DNA of 64,000 bases from Tardiphaga sp. P9-11 (GTDB taxonomy: Bacteria > Pseudomonadota > Alphaproteobacteria > Rhizobiales > Xanthobacteraceae), in assembly GCF_008329525.1 (NCBI RefSeq), contig NZ_NPKQ01000004.1:310001-374000 (forward strand). The letters run 5' to 3'. Shown one piece after another: positions 17,905-27,258 of this stretch. The position numbers were made by a program, and so were the translations under genes. The notes under the pieces were generated by a model. The model was given only the letters and a program-made list of their open reading frames with translations, was not told the origin of the DNA and made no database searches. Positions within the stretch are counted from its first letter, which is position 1; each line of letters begins with the position of its first letter.

Positions 17905-19155
17905 TTATTCGCCGGCAATCTGCAAACGCGGTTGCTGGGCACGTTCCCTGGCGCGAAGCCGATCTTCCTCCCGCCCGATATAATCCCGCGTGAACGGCAC
18001 GACGTCCTGACGTTTGGTGAGCTGGATCTGGAAGTTCATCACGTTCTGCATACGGAACGACATTTCCGACGCCGCAAGATAAAACTCCCACATCCGCGCG
18101 AAGCGCTCGTCATAGAGCCGCACGGCTTCCTCGCGTCGTGCCATGAAGCGCTCGCGCCACGCTTTCAGCGTTTCAGCATAATGCAGCCGCAGGATTTCAA
18201 TATCCGAGACGAGCAACCCGGCCCGTTCGATCGCCGGGAGAACTTCCGACAGAGCAGGGATGTAGCCGCCGGGGAAAATGTACTTGGCAACCCATGGATT
18301 GGTGATACCGGGTCCCTCAGGGCGGCCGATGGAGTGCAGCACCATGACGCCGTCCTCGGTCAGGAGTTCAGCGCATCGCTTGAAGTAGGTGTCGTAATGG
18401 TCGACGCCGACATGTTCGAACATGCCGACGGAGACGATGCGGTGGAATGGACCGGGGATGTCGCGATAGTCCTCGAGCAGGAATTTCGCGCGGTCTTTGA
18501 GGTTTTTCTCGCCGGCCCGGGCATTGGCGACCTGCAGCTGTTCGGTGGACAGCGTAACGCCAGTAACATTGGCGCCGGTCATCTCTGCCAGATAAAGCCC
18601 AAGCCCGCCCCAGCCGGAGCCGATGTCGAGTACGCGCTGACCTTTTTTGATGAGCATCTTGGCCGCGAGGTGGCGCTTCTTGGCGAGCTGGGCGTCGTCC
18701 AGGGTCGCGTCCGGTCCTTCGAAATAGGCACAGCTATATTGCTTGTCGGCATCCAGAAACAATGAGTAGAGCCGGGCGTCCAGATCGTAGTGATGGGCAA
18801 CGTTGTTGCGGGAGCGCTTGCGCGGATTAAACTGTTGGGCGTGGCGCAGAACGTAACGGACCCACCATTGCAGCCTGGCCCAGCGGGGCGCCATATCGGA
18901 CTGGTTCAGAGCGATGGCGAGAAGGTCGGCGATGGTGCCGCGCTCCATGACGAGGAGCCCGTCCATGAATATCTCGCCGAGCGCCAGTTCGGGATCGAGA
19001 AGTAGTCGGCGTTGGGCGGCTTTGGTGACGAAGCGGGCAGAGACGGGAGGGCCGGAGCCATCGCCGAAGGTGAATTGTTGGCCGGAGGAGGTTGTGAAGG
19101 TTATTGCCCCTCGGCGAATGTACTGACTCAGGAAGAATCGCAACAGACGGTCCAT
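17905..19155 (-). CDS. cfa: Cyclopropane-fatty-acyl-phospholipid synthase
   Basis: 416 aa from the ATG at 19155, which has GGGGTGA just upstream; the open frame extends 14 codons further. The N-terminal CFA domain is followed by a class I SAM methyltransferase fold: DIGSGWGGLGLYLAE binds SAM and SVGMFEHVGVDHYDTYF is the CFA-specific motif. It adds a methylene bridge to unsaturated acyl chains of membrane phospholipids, typically in stationary phase or acid stress. A fatty-acid desaturase, which would make its substrates, is encoded at 56.5 kb, though no link is shown. Confidence 0.93.
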   Translation of the reverse strand: MDRLLRFFLSQYIRRGAITFTTSSGQQFTFGDGSGPPVSARFVTKAAQRRLLLDPELALGEIFMDGLLVMERGTIADLLAIALNQSDMAPRWARLQWWVRYVLRHAQQFNPRKRSRNNVAHHYDLDARLYSLFLDADKQYSCAYFEGPDATLDDAQLAKKRHLAAKMLIKKGQRVLDIGSGWGGLGLYLAEMTGANVTGVTLSTEQLQVANARAGEKNLKDRAKFLLEDYRDIPGPFHRIVSVGMFEHVGVDHYDTYFKRCAELLTEDGVMVLHSIGRPEGPGITNPWVAKYIFPGGYIPALSEVLPAIERAGLLVSDIEILRLHYAETLKAWRERFMARREEAVRLYDERFARMWEFYLAASEMSFRMQNVMNFQIQLTKRQDVVPFTRDYIGREEDRLRARERAQQPRLQIAGE

Positions 19156-19411
19156 CGAAATCACCCCAATGATCCGATCACGCGCAAACTGAAGCACCAG
19201 CGTAACTTCCCGCCGTGCACGAGATCAACTGTCTCCCTAGCTCTCAGATAGATGATAGTAGCCGCGCACCGTCTGTGCCAATGCGCACGCTGCAATGCCG
19301 CCATCCCGATTGTTCCGATCACATCGTTGCGATATGTCGATGCTTCCATTCACGTCACAATCGGATACAAGGTGATCCGCGTGACTAAGCTAGCCAAATC
19401 AGGAGATTGAA

Positions 19412-20563
19412 ATGTTGAGCCGAGCGCTCAGTTTAGCGACGGTGATGCTCCTGGTTAGCTTCGCGGCAGTCCCGGCACAGGCCCAAAACCTCGAAGCCGG
19501 AAAATCACCCTCCCAGATTTTCGCGGGCGGCTGTGCCGTTTGCCATAAAAGTCCGCGCGGACTGTTGAAGACGGTGGCACCCGGTCAGCTGCCGGCCTTC
19601 CTGCGCCAGCACTACACCACGAGTACAGATATGGCGGCCTCGATGGCCGCTTATGTCGTGTCCAACGGGGCAGCCGACCGCCGTCCTGCTACCGGGGATA
19701 ACCTGACACGGCAGGGCCGGGAGCTGACCACCGAGCAGAAGCCGGCTCCGGCCGATGCGAAGCCAGGTACTGCACCGGCGCCCGAGGCGACGCCTCCGGG
19801 CCGCCGATCCCGTTCGCAGGAAGCCGCGAAGCCGGAGGCCGATGTTGCGCCGGCTCAGGTCGAGCCCGGCACGCGGAAGGGCCGCAATGCCAAGCGTCAG
19901 GCACGTCCGGAGACAGAGAATCCCGAAGCCAGGCCGGATGCGGCCAAGCCCGCAGATGCGCAGGCGCCTGCGGCTGCTGAAACCGAGCGCCCTGCGCAGA
20001 AGCAGAAGCTCGGCAAGAAGGGGCGTCGCCATCAGGAAGAGCCGAAGGCCGAGCCTGTGAAGGACGAGCCCAAGGTCGAAACCAAGACTGAGCCGAAGGC
20101 CGAACCCAAGCCTGAGCCCAAGACTGAACCCAAGACTGAACCGAAGGTCGAGCCAAAGCCGGAGCCGGCCAAGACCGAGCCTGCGAAGCCCGCTGAAGAA
20201 AGCAAGCCCGAGGCGAAGCCGGAGCCCAAGCCTGAAGCTAAGCCCGAAGCCAGGCCTGAGCCGCCGACATTACGTCCGGATCCGGTCCCGCCGGTGACGC
20301 CGGCACCGAAGGCCCCCGAAGGGGAGAGCCGTCCGGCGCCATCCGCGCCCGTGACGCCGACGCCTGCACCCGTAGCGCCTGCTCCTGCGTCTCCGCCAGC
20401 AGCAACGCCTGCGCCGGCACCTGCGGCTCCAACGCCACCTCCAGCAACTCCGCCGGCGCCTACCGCCCCGACGCCTGCAGCACCGCCGCCGCCTCCGCCG
20501 TCTGTTGCACCACCGGCGCCTCCGGCCTCGTCAGGCCCCCCGGTGCCGCCGATCTCGCAGTAA
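19412..20563 (+). CDS. Secreted single-CxxCH protein with long Pro/Lys/Glu/Ala tail
   Basis: 383 aa. A signal peptide covers residues 1-24 (ends PAQAQ). A single haem-binding-type motif CAVCH is at residues 41-45, followed by about 60 residues typical of a small c-type cytochrome, including RQHYTTSTDMAASMAAYV. No distal Met ligand is evident. From residue about 110 the chain is low-complexity: first Arg/Lys-rich, then about 70 residues of EPK/TEPK/KPEP repeats, then about 90 residues of Pro/Ala, ending PPVPPISQ. Such tails span the periplasm or bind peptidoglycan. Possibly a tethered monohaem cytochrome; its partner is unknown. A bidirectional terminator follows. Confidence 0.75.
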   Translation: MLSRALSLATVMLLVSFAAVPAQAQNLEAGKSPSQIFAGGCAVCHKSPRGLLKTVAPGQLPAFLRQHYTTSTDMAASMAAYVVSNGAADRRPATGDNLTRQGRELTTEQKPAPADAKPGTAPAPEATPPGRRSRSQEAAKPEADVAPAQVEPGTRKGRNAKRQARPETENPEARPDAAKPADAQAPAAAETERPAQKQKLGKKGRRHQEEPKAEPVKDEPKVETKTEPKAEPKPEPKTEPKTEPKVEPKPEPAKTEPAKPAEESKPEAKPEPKPEAKPEARPEPPTLRPDPVPPVTPAPKAPEGESRPAPSAPVTPTPAPVAPAPASPPAATPAPAPAAPTPPPATPPAPTAPTPAAPPPPPPSVAPPAPPASSGPPVPPISQ

Positions 20564-20592
20564 GACATCAGTCGTCGTTCGAACGACCGAAC

Positions 20593-20624
20593 AAAAAAAG
20601 CCCGGCCATATTGGCCGGGCTTTT
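20593..20624. terminator. Bidirectional intrinsic terminator
   Basis: GCCCGGCCA (20600-20608) and TGGCCGGGC (20612-20620) with a three-base loop, flanked by seven A on the left and TTTT on the right. It sits between the convergent CxxCH-protein gene and rplI and can end both transcripts. Confidence 0.9.
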
Positions 20625-20655
20625 CTCGTTTGAGCAGAAGCTCTGTCGTGTGGGT

Positions 20656-21240
20656 TTAGCCGTTGTCTTCTTCGGCGTTGCCCTGTGCGTCCGGATCGAA
20701 GAACTCGCCAGCGGCAGCCAGTGCTTCGGCGGCTGCGTCCTGATCTTCCTGACGGCTCGAGATGTCTTCGCCGCGGTTGATGCGCTCGGCTTCGTCGGCC
20801 GAACGGGCAACGGTAACGCTGACGCTGACTTCGACTTCAGGATGCACGGCGATCGAGATCTTGTGCTGGCCGATGGTCTTGATCGGTGCGTCGAGCAGAA
20901 CCTGGCTGCGGGCGAAGGTAACGCCGTCGGCTTCGAAGGTGGCGATGATATCGCGCACCGACACCGAACCGAACAGCTGGCCGGTTTCCGATGCCTGACG
21001 GATGATGACGACGTTGCGGCCGTTGATCTTCTCGGCAACCGTGGTGGCTTCTGCCTTGGCCTTGATGTTGTTGGCTTCGAGGTCAGCCTTCATACCGTCG
21101 TACTTGGCGCGGTTGTCGGCAGTGGCGCGCAGCGCCTTGCCGCGCTTCAGCAGAAAGTTGCGGCCGTAGCCGTCCTTGACGCGGACGACTTCGCCCATCT
21201 GGCCGAGCTTGGCAACGCGTTCCAACAGAATGACTTCCAT
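20656..21240 (-). CDS. rplI: 50S ribosomal protein L9
   Basis: 194 aa. The start at 21240 (AAAGGAGATCGATC before the ATG) gives [19 protein letters not shown], the conserved L9 N-terminus. The frame continues open upstream to 22005, but that is antisense or off-frame to the DUF2232 gene and is spurious. The rRNA-binding N-domain ([13 protein letters not shown]) is followed by the long connecting helix and a C-domain. The acidic tail rich in Glu, Asp and Gln is longer than in E. coli, as is usual in rhizobia. Last gene of the rpsF-rpsR-DUF2232-rplI cluster. Confidence 0.97.
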   Translation of the reverse strand: MEVILLERVAKLGQMGEVVRVKDGYGRNFLLKRGKALRATADNRAKYDGMKADLEANNIKAKAEATTVAEKINGRNVVIIRQASETGQLFGSVSVRDIIATFEADGVTFARSQVLLDAPIKTIGQHKISIAVHPEVEVSVSVTVARSADEAERINRGEDISSRQEDQDAAAEALAAAGEFFDPDAQGNAEEDNG

Positions 21241-21287
21241 GATCGATCTCCTTTGAGTTTGAATGAGTAGTGAGTGAGGTGAAGTAA

Positions 21288-22256
21288 TCAGGCCACCGTC
21301 GAAGAAGGTGGCTTGCGTGCGAGAAAACGTTGGCGAAATCCGAAAAAAGCATCGGCGAGGCCGAGGCCCACCATGGTGAGGATGGGCCAGCCCAGGATGA
21401 GCACCATGGCGTAGGTCAGGCCCAGCACCATCACGCGGCTTTTCATGCCCATGGTCAGCGTATGCAGCGCGGCGAAGCCGGTGAGGGCATAGGCCATCAT
21501 CAGCGCCGACGTGACGATCTGCGAAAAGATGCCGATCAGTCCGCCCATGAAGGACAGCGCGATGGCCAGACACAGCGCGACCATCGTCATCGGTGGCAGT
21601 GCCGCGGATTTCAGCTCCGGCCACGGCCGATTCAGCCGGCCCGATGTCACGATGATGCGGCCCGCAAGCCAGAGATTGAGCGTCAGCGTCATGATCGCAA
21701 CGATGGCGGCGGCAGCCGGCGCGATCGTCACCAGCGCGTTGATGATCTGTTCGGAGTCGCCAGCGCCGCCGCGCGATCCCAGAATGCGGGTCAGAGCGTG
21801 CCGCAGCGATGAGACGATGGTGTCGCCGTCTGTGCCGAGGGTCAGCAGCGCGCCCATGGTGGTGAAAGCGGCGAAACCCGCGGTCCACAGCAGCATGCGG
21901 CCGACCGGATACCATTCGACCACGGGCGGCGTTGTGGGGGCGCCATTCACTCCGGGCACCTCTGCAGTAACGGGACGGCCGAGCAGCGCGAGATGGCCAA
22001 GCCACCAGGCGGGCAGCGCCACGGTGAAGACGAAGGCGGCGAGATAGGGCATGCCGAACAGCAGGCCGAGCGAGGTGCCGGCTGCGATGCCGCCGATGGC
22101 AGCAGTGACCGGGCCCCAGCCGAGAGCGGCCACCATCAAGGGCAGCGGCGCGAGATAGAACAGCAAAAGGGAAATCAACGCGCCCGAAATGATCGAGGCG
22201 AACATCAGCGCTGAGGCAGCGCCGGCGGCAAACGCGATGAGAAGACTTGCGATCAT
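21288..22256 (-). CDS. DUF2232 membrane protein
   Basis: 322 aa from the ATG at 22256, preceded by GGGGGCGGGA; the frame extends 15 codons further. About eight hydrophobic helices are visible, beginning [19 protein letters not shown]. The family is known in Alphaproteobacteria and lies between rpsR and rplI, as here; a related protein occurs in the same place in some Firmicutes (YybS). No biochemical role is established. A 12-bp hairpin separates it from rpsR. Confidence 0.88.
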   Translation of the reverse strand: MIASLLIAFAAGAASALMFASIISGALISLLLFYLAPLPLMVAALGWGPVTAAIGGIAAGTSLGLLFGMPYLAAFVFTVALPAWWLGHLALLGRPVTAEVPGVNGAPTTPPVVEWYPVGRMLLWTAGFAAFTTMGALLTLGTDGDTIVSSLRHALTRILGSRGGAGDSEQIINALVTIAPAAAAIVAIMTLTLNLWLAGRIIVTSGRLNRPWPELKSAALPPMTMVALCLAIALSFMGGLIGIFSQIVTSALMMAYALTGFAALHTLTMGMKSRVMVLGLTYAMVLILGWPILTMVGLGLADAFFGFRQRFLARKPPSSTVA

Positions 22257-22345
22257 CAGCTGTCCCGCCCCCTTTGAGCGGTTAGAGGCTCGAAGCCCCA
22301 ACCATCGGCGACCGGACGACCCGGAAGCCTTATGAGAAATAGAAG

Positions 22346-22372
22346 CGACCGGCGGCCTTAGGCCGCCGGTCG
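22346..22372 (-). terminator. Hairpin between rpsR and the DUF2232 gene
   Basis: CGACCGGCGGCC (22346-22357) and GGCCGCCGGTCG (22361-22372) form a perfect 12-bp stem with a TTA loop, 10 bp after rpsR on the minus strand. The following bases on that strand are CTTCTATTTC. It may terminate partially and so raise rpsF-rpsR over the downstream genes. Confidence 0.7.
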
Positions 22373-22381
22373 AAAACCGCC

Positions 22382-22621
22382 TTAGCGGATAACGTAGGGC
22401 AGCAGGCCGAGGAAACGCGAGCGCTTGATGGCGCGGGCGAGTTCACGCTGCTTCTTGGCGGAGACGGCAGTGATGCGGCTCGGCACGATCTTGCCGCGCT
22501 CGGAAACGTAACGCATCAGCAGCTTGGAATCCTTGTAATCGATCTTCGGCGCGTTCGGACCCGTGAACGGGCAGGTCTTGCGACGGCGGAAAAACGGACG
22601 ACGTGCACCAGCTTCAGCCAT
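22382..22621 (-). CDS. rpsR: 30S ribosomal protein S18
   Basis: 79 aa, full length. The conserved core is visible: [20 protein letters not shown] and [20 protein letters not shown], ending [10 protein letters not shown]. It is a component of the 30S platform that pairs with S6. It starts 6 bp after rpsF, the standard rpsF-rpsR pair. Confidence 0.98.
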   Translation of the reverse strand: MAEAGARRPFFRRRKTCPFTGPNAPKIDYKDSKLLMRYVSERGKIVPSRITAVSAKKQRELARAIKRSRFLGLLPYVIR

Positions 22622-22626
22622 TATTC

Positions 22627-23100
22627 TTACTCCTCAACCGATGCTGCTTCGTCGTCGCGCGGACGACGCGGACCACGATCACCACGGAAGCCACCGCCTT
22701 CACGGTCGCCACGGAAACCGCCGCCTTCGCGGTCGCCACGGAAACCACCGCCACGGTCATCGCGCTCACGATCACGATCAGCCTTGCGCATCATGGCGCT
22801 TGGGCCTTCCTCGTGCTCTTCGACACGGACGGTCAGATAACGGATAACGTCTTCGCTGATCCGCTCCTGGCGCTCGATCTCGGTGACCGCCGCGGACGGG
22901 GCATCGAGATTCATCAGCACGAAGTGCGCCTTGCGATTCTTGTTCATGCGATAGGTCAGGGAGCGCACGCCCCAGTTTTCCATCTTCACGACCTTGCCGC
23001 CGAGACCTTCGACGATGCCGGTCATCTGGGTGGTGAGGTCTTCGACCTGCTGTGCGCTCGCATCCTGACGTGCGAGAAATACATGCTCATAAAGAGGCAT
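22627..23100 (-). CDS. rpsF: 30S ribosomal protein S6
   Basis: 157 aa from the ATG at 23100 with GGAAAGGA upstream; the open frame adds 13 codons ahead of it. [15 protein letters not shown] is the conserved N-terminus, and the fold ends around [14 protein letters not shown]. The last 45 residues are a rhizobia-style extension with a nine-residue repeat (GGGFRGDRE) carried almost three times, encoded by a 27-bp tandem DNA repeat. The Arg/Gly/Asp-rich tail may contact RNA; that is inference. First gene of its cluster. Confidence 0.97.
   Translation of the reverse strand: MPLYEHVFLARQDASAQQVEDLTTQMTGIVEGLGGKVVKMENWGVRSLTYRMNKNRKAHFVLMNLDAPSAAVTEIERQERISEDVIRYLTVRVEEHEEGPSAMMRKADRDRERDDRGGGFRGDREGGGFRGDREGGGFRGDRGPRRPRDDEAASVEE
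22684..22752 (-). repeat. 27-bp tandem repeat inside rpsF
   Basis: Two full units (22684-22710 and 22711-22737) and a partial third (22738-22752) share ACGGAA.CC.CCGCC and GGTCGCC blocks. Each codes for the nine-residue GGGFRGDRE unit of the S6 tail. In-frame copy-number change would be tolerated. Confidence 0.85.
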
Positions 23101-23303
23101 GGCTGTCCTTTCCAAGGTTAGCGCGTTTCCCGGCGGCAAGCCCTTCGAACCCTTATGGAAAGGACTCGATATTGCTCAGAAGGCGGGAGCACGGGACGAC
23201 GAGCCGACTGGCCCTATCGCAACAAAACCGCTGTGGATGATTTACAGGTGAATTTTGCTGTGACCGTCCGTTCAGCTCCCGGCCGGAATCTGCGGATCGG
23301 GGC

Positions 23304-23331
23304 CTTATACGGATTTTCCCAGTAATGGCAA
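23304..23331 (-). promoter_or_regulatory. Candidate promoter of rpsF cluster
   Basis: On the minus strand TTGCCA (23331-23326) and TATAAG (23309-23304) are 16 bp apart, about 200 bp upstream of rpsF. Both hexamers match the sigma-70 pattern well. Confidence 0.5.
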
Positions 23332-23407
23332 GCGAAACAGGGGTCAAATGAGCGGATTCCGGGAGCGGGCGGGAACCCGGATCGTGGTGCATCCCGGGCG
23401 CTGCAGC

Positions 23408-23437
23408 TTGACATTCCCCGTCGTGCCAGTGTCTTAC
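23408..23437 (+). promoter_or_regulatory. Candidate promoter of fabD cluster
   Basis: A perfect TTGACA (23408-23413) is followed 18 bp later by TCTTAC (23432-23437), about 50 bp before fabD. Confidence 0.4.
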
Positions 23438-23484
23438 GGCGCATGTTTGAACGAGTTTAAGCCAAAAAACATGACGGGGCGTCA

Positions 23485-24444
23485 ATGACCGCAGCATTTA
23501 CCTTTCCGGGGCAGGGTTCCCAGGCGGTCGGCATGGGCAAGGCACTGGCCGAGGCATTTCCAGCCGCCAAGGCGGTGTTCGACGAGGTCGATTCGGCCTT
23601 GAATGAGAAGCTGACTGGCATCATCTGGGATGGGCCGGCCGAAACCCTCCAATTGACCGAAAACGCTCAGCCCGCGCTGATGGCGGTGTCGCTGGCGACC
23701 ATGCGGGTGCTTCAAACCGAGGCAGGCATCTCGCTGGCCAGGGACGCGGCTTTCGTGGCCGGTCACTCGCTCGGCGAATATTCGGCGCTGGCAGCGGCCG
23801 GAAGCCTATCGGTCACGGATGCGGCCCGCCTGCTGCGGACCCGCGGGCTGGCCATGCAGAAGGCCGTGCCGGTGGGCGTCGGTGCCATGGCAGCGTTGCT
23901 TGGCCTCGATTACGAGACGGCCGTGGCCGTGGCTGAAGAAGCCGCACAGGGCGAAGTCTGCCATGCCGCCAACGACAATGGTGGTGGTCAGGTGGTGGTG
24001 TCCGGCAACAAGGCTGCGGTCGAACGCGCGCTGGAAATCGCCAAGACCAAGGGCGCCAAGCGTGCGATGCTGCTGCCGGTGTCGGCGCCGTTCCATTGCA
24101 GCCTGATGCAGCCTGCCGCCGACGTGATGGCAGAGGCGCTGGCCAAGGTTACGATCAACAAGCCGGTGGTGCCTCTGGTGTCCAATGTACTCGCCGCGCC
24201 GATTGGGGATCCTGATGAAATTCGCCGCCGCCTCGTCGAGCAGGTCACCGGCACCGTGCGCTGGCGCGAATGCGTGTCCTATATGGCAGGTCAGGGCGTG
24301 ACCCGCTTTCTTGAAGTCGGCTCCGGCAAGGTGCTGAGCGGGCTCGTCAAACGCATTGCCGAAGGCGCTGTGGGCGTCGCCATCGGTGGACCCAACGACA
24401 TTGCCGCCGCCAAGGATGCGCTCGCAGCAGCGCGTTCGGCGTAA
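23485..24444 (+). CDS. fabD: Malonyl-CoA:ACP transacylase
   Basis: 319 aa. Loads malonyl groups onto acyl carrier protein for fatty-acid synthesis. The N-terminal FPGQGSQAVGMG and the nucleophile elbow GHSLGEYSAL (Ser95) are diagnostic; the catalytic His lies in the VSAPFHCSLM segment. The length is normal. First gene of fabD-fabG-acpP-fabF, with fabG 20 bp behind. Confidence 0.97.
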   Translation: MTAAFTFPGQGSQAVGMGKALAEAFPAAKAVFDEVDSALNEKLTGIIWDGPAETLQLTENAQPALMAVSLATMRVLQTEAGISLARDAAFVAGHSLGEYSALAAAGSLSVTDAARLLRTRGLAMQKAVPVGVGAMAALLGLDYETAVAVAEEAAQGEVCHAANDNGGGQVVVSGNKAAVERALEIAKTKGAKRAMLLPVSAPFHCSLMQPAADVMAEALAKVTINKPVVPLVSNVLAAPIGDPDEIRRRLVEQVTGTVRWRECVSYMAGQGVTRFLEVGSGKVLSGLVKRIAEGAVGVAIGGPNDIAAAKDALAAARSA

Positions 24445-24464
24445 GCGGCCAGAGGAGAGACAAG

Positions 24465-25202
24465 ATGTTTGATTTGACGGGACGTACAGCGCTGGTCACT
24501 GGCGCGACCGGTGGCATCGGTGGCGCGATCGCGACCGCCCTGCACGCACAAGGCGCCACGGTGGCGATCTCGGGCACGCGCCGCGAGATACTTGATGCAT
24601 TGGCAGCCAAGCTCGGCGACCGCGTTCATGTGCTGCCGTGCAATCTGTCCGATGCAGCGGAAGTCGAAGAACTCGTGCCATCCGCCGAAAAGGCGATGGG
24701 ACAGCTCGACATCCTTGTGGCGAACGCCGGTATCACCAAGGACAATCTGTTCGTTCAGCTCAAGGACGAGGATTGGGATGACGTCATCAACGTCAATCTG
24801 ACCGCGACCTTCCGCCTCGCGCGTGCTGCCACCAAGCTGATGATGCGCAAGCGCTTCGGCCGAATCATCGCGATTACTTCGGTGGTCGGCGTCACCGGAA
24901 ATCCCGGGCAGGGGAATTACACTGCGGCGAAAGCGGGTCTGATCGGCATGATGAAGACGCTGGGTGCGGAATACGCGAAGCGCAATGTGACGGCCAATTG
25001 CATTGCACCCGGTTTCATCGCGACGCCGATGACCGATGTGCTGAATGATAAGCAACGCGAAACGATTCTCAGTAAGGTGCCGGCAGGGCGTCTCGGCTCG
25101 CCGGAAGATATTGCGGCGGCAGCCGTCTATCTGAGCTCAAATGAGGCAGCTTACGTCACTGGACAGACAATTCATGTCAATGGCGGCATGGCGATGATCT
25201 AA
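24465..25202 (+). CDS. fabG: 3-oxoacyl-ACP reductase
   Basis: 245 aa. NADPH-dependent reduction of beta-ketoacyl-ACP. It has the SDR motifs TGATGGIGGA, ANAGITKDN, ITSVVG and the catalytic YTAAKAG. The C-terminal GQTIHVNGGMAMI is the typical FabG end. GAGGAGA precedes the ATG. It lies between fabD and acpP, as expected. Confidence 0.97.
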   Translation: MFDLTGRTALVTGATGGIGGAIATALHAQGATVAISGTRREILDALAAKLGDRVHVLPCNLSDAAEVEELVPSAEKAMGQLDILVANAGITKDNLFVQLKDEDWDDVINVNLTATFRLARAATKLMMRKRFGRIIAITSVVGVTGNPGQGNYTAAKAGLIGMMKTLGAEYAKRNVTANCIAPGFIATPMTDVLNDKQRETILSKVPAGRLGSPEDIAAAAVYLSSNEAAYVTGQTIHVNGGMAMI

Positions 25203-25222
25203 GCGTCGGGGAACCCCAACGC
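25203..25222 (+). terminator. Weak hairpin after fabG
   Basis: GCGTCGGGG and CCCCAACGC with a two-base AA loop and one mismatch, immediately after the fabG stop, followed by TGTGATTT. It may separate fabD-fabG from acpP, which has a 300-bp leader and is normally expressed far more strongly. Confidence 0.4.
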
Positions 25223-25498
25223 TGTGATTTAATTGAGGTTTGGACGGTCACCGGGCTATGTGGCCAAGCCAGATGAAGTATGGTAACCGAACCGCCAACG
25301 GTGGGGCAAAGAAGGCCATTGCAGGAATTTGAAACCCTGTATATTGGCGGGGACGAGCCTGCCGTTTTCGCGAGGCTCCGTCCGGGACGACGGGGTCAAT
25401 CCAGAGACGCGCAACTGCGCAAGGTTTAACGAGTTAAACGCTCCACGATGGCTCGTATCGTCTGCGGACGGGCCCAATGTAACAAGCACGAGGTTGAT

Positions 25499-25738
25499 AT
25501 GAGCGAGATTGGCGAGCGAGTGAAGAAGATCGTGGTTGAACACCTTGGTGTTGAACCAGAGAAGGTGGTCGATGCCGCGAGCTTCATCGATGATCTCGGC
25601 GCTGACAGCCTCGACACGGTCGAGCTCGTAATGGCATTCGAAGAAGAGTTCGGCTGCGAAATTCCGGACGACGCCGCAGAGACGATTCTGACCGTCGGCG
25701 ACGCCACCAAGTTTCTCGAGAAGAACGCAAAGAGCTGA
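25499..25738 (+). CDS. acpP: Acyl carrier protein
   Basis: 79 aa from the ATG at 25499 (GAGG upstream); the frame extends to 25448. [18 protein letters not shown] is the conserved N-terminus and the phosphopantetheine Ser37 sits in GADSLDTVE. It is acidic and small, the central carrier of fatty-acid synthesis, and is also needed for lipid A and lipoic acid. The 296-bp gap before it probably holds its own promoter. Confidence 0.98.
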   Translation: MSEIGERVKKIVVEHLGVEPEKVVDAASFIDDLGADSLDTVELVMAFEEEFGCEIPDDAAETILTVGDATKFLEKNAKS

Positions 25739-25878
25739 CGCCTTCGCGCGACACATTTGAAGCCGGACGGATTGCGTTTGCGCGATCCACCGGCTTCTTG
25801 CTGTGATGCGCAGGTATTTGCTCAAGAGACTTTAGTTCAAGACACATCGGCTCAAGGATGGGCCGTGGAGGTACGACA

Positions 25879-27144
25879 ATGAGGCGGGTGGTCGTCACAG
25901 GCCTTGGCATGGTTTCGCCACTTGGCTGCGGCGTCGAGCCGACCTGGAAGCGCATCCTCAACGGTGAGAGCGGCGCAAAGCGGATCGATACGTTCGATGT
26001 ATCCGATCTCACCAGTCAGATCGCCTGTGTAATTCCACGCGGTGACGGCAGCGATGGCACCTTCAATCCCGACCAGTGGATGGAGCCAAAAGACCAGCGC
26101 AAGGTCGACGACTTCATCATCTATGCGATGTGCGCCGCCAGGCAGGCGCTCGACGATGCCAACTGGCACCCCGACAATGAAGACGATCGCTGCGCCACTG
26201 GCGTGATGATCGGCTCCGGCATCGGCGGTCTGTCCGGCATTGCCGATACCGCATTGCTTCTGAAAGAACGCGGCCCGCGCAAAGTGTCGCCGTTCTTCAT
26301 TCCCGGCCGGTTGATCAATCTCGCTTCGGGCTATGTCTCGATCGAGCACGGCCTCAAAGGCCCCAATCACTCCGTGGTCACGGCATGTTCGACCGGCGCG
26401 CATGCGATCGGCGATGCCAGCCGTCTGATCGCGCTTGGCGATGCCGAGGTAATGGTCGCCGGCGGCACCGAGTCGCCGATCAGCCGTTTGGCGATGGCCG
26501 GCTTCGCGGCGGCACGCGCGCTGTCGACCAGTTTCAACGAAACGCCCGAGAAGGCGTCGCGGCCTTACGACAAGGACCGCGATGGCTTCGTCATGGGCGA
26601 GGGCGCCGGCGTCGTCGTGCTCGAAGAGTATGAACACGCCAAGGCGCGCGGCGCGCGCATTTATGCCGAGATCATCGGCTACGGCATGTCGGGCGATGCC
26701 TATCACATCACGTCGCCGACGCCCGATGGCGACGGTGCGTTCCGCAGCATGAATGCTGCAATGAAGCGCGCAGGCATTGCCGCGGCCGACATCGACTACA
26801 TCAATGCGCACGGCACCTCGACGCCGCTCGGCGACGAGATCGAACTCGGCGCGGTTCAGCGCTTGCTCGGCAATGCCGCGTCGAAAGTATCGATGTCGTC
26901 GACGAAGTCGTCGATCGGCCACCTGCTCGGTGCTGCCGGTGCGGTCGAGGCCATCTTCTGTGTGCTTGCGATTCGGGATAACATCGCGCCGCCGACGATC
27001 AATCTCGACAATCCGTCGGTGGAAACTGCGATCGATCTCGTCGCATTGACCCCGCGCAAGCGCGAGGTCAACATTGCCTTGTCGAATTCATTCGGTTTCG
27101 GCGGTACTAATGCGTCCGTGATCTTGCAGCGCGTGGCTGGTTAG
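25879..27144 (+). CDS. fabF: 3-oxoacyl-ACP synthase II
   Basis: 421 aa from the ATG at 25879, which has GTGGAGG nine bases upstream; an earlier ATG at 25858 would include that ribosome site in the coding region. It is a condensing enzyme that extends acyl-ACP with malonyl-ACP. The catalytic triad is Cys170 (TACSTGAHA) and two His in NAHGTSTPLGD and SSIGHLLGAAGA. Ends with the typical SNSFGFGGTNASVIL. Follows acpP, as expected. Confidence 0.97.
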   Translation: MRRVVVTGLGMVSPLGCGVEPTWKRILNGESGAKRIDTFDVSDLTSQIACVIPRGDGSDGTFNPDQWMEPKDQRKVDDFIIYAMCAARQALDDANWHPDNEDDRCATGVMIGSGIGGLSGIADTALLLKERGPRKVSPFFIPGRLINLASGYVSIEHGLKGPNHSVVTACSTGAHAIGDASRLIALGDAEVMVAGGTESPISRLAMAGFAAARALSTSFNETPEKASRPYDKDRDGFVMGEGAGVVVLEEYEHAKARGARIYAEIIGYGMSGDAYHITSPTPDGDGAFRSMNAAMKRAGIAAADIDYINAHGTSTPLGDEIELGAVQRLLGNAASKVSMSSTKSSIGHLLGAAGAVEAIFCVLAIRDNIAPPTINLDNPSVETAIDLVALTPRKREVNIALSNSFGFGGTNASVILQRVAG

Positions 27145-27258
27145 AGAACCTCCACCGTTTCGCCGTATTCCGCACTAATTCCAACACTGGGCGTATGCTA
27201 TTGACGGGGATCGTGTTTGTCCCCGTCACGATTGAACCGACAGAATCAGGTGCTATCG

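Larger units (their letters stand above)
23101..23484. other. Divergent promoter region between rpsF and fabD
   Basis: About 385 bp without a gene. It holds promoters for the ribosomal cluster leftward and the fatty-acid cluster rightward; the best candidates are listed separately. The 200-bp leader before rpsF could carry S6/S18 feedback control, but I cannot identify the structure. Confidence 0.6.

Noticed and set aside
21241-22005. Upstream extension of the rplI frame
   Set aside because: It overlaps the DUF2232 gene; L9 starts at MEVILLERV with a strong ribosome site.
25852-26922. 356-codon minus-strand ORF
   Set aside because: Shadow of fabF; composition is of antisense type.
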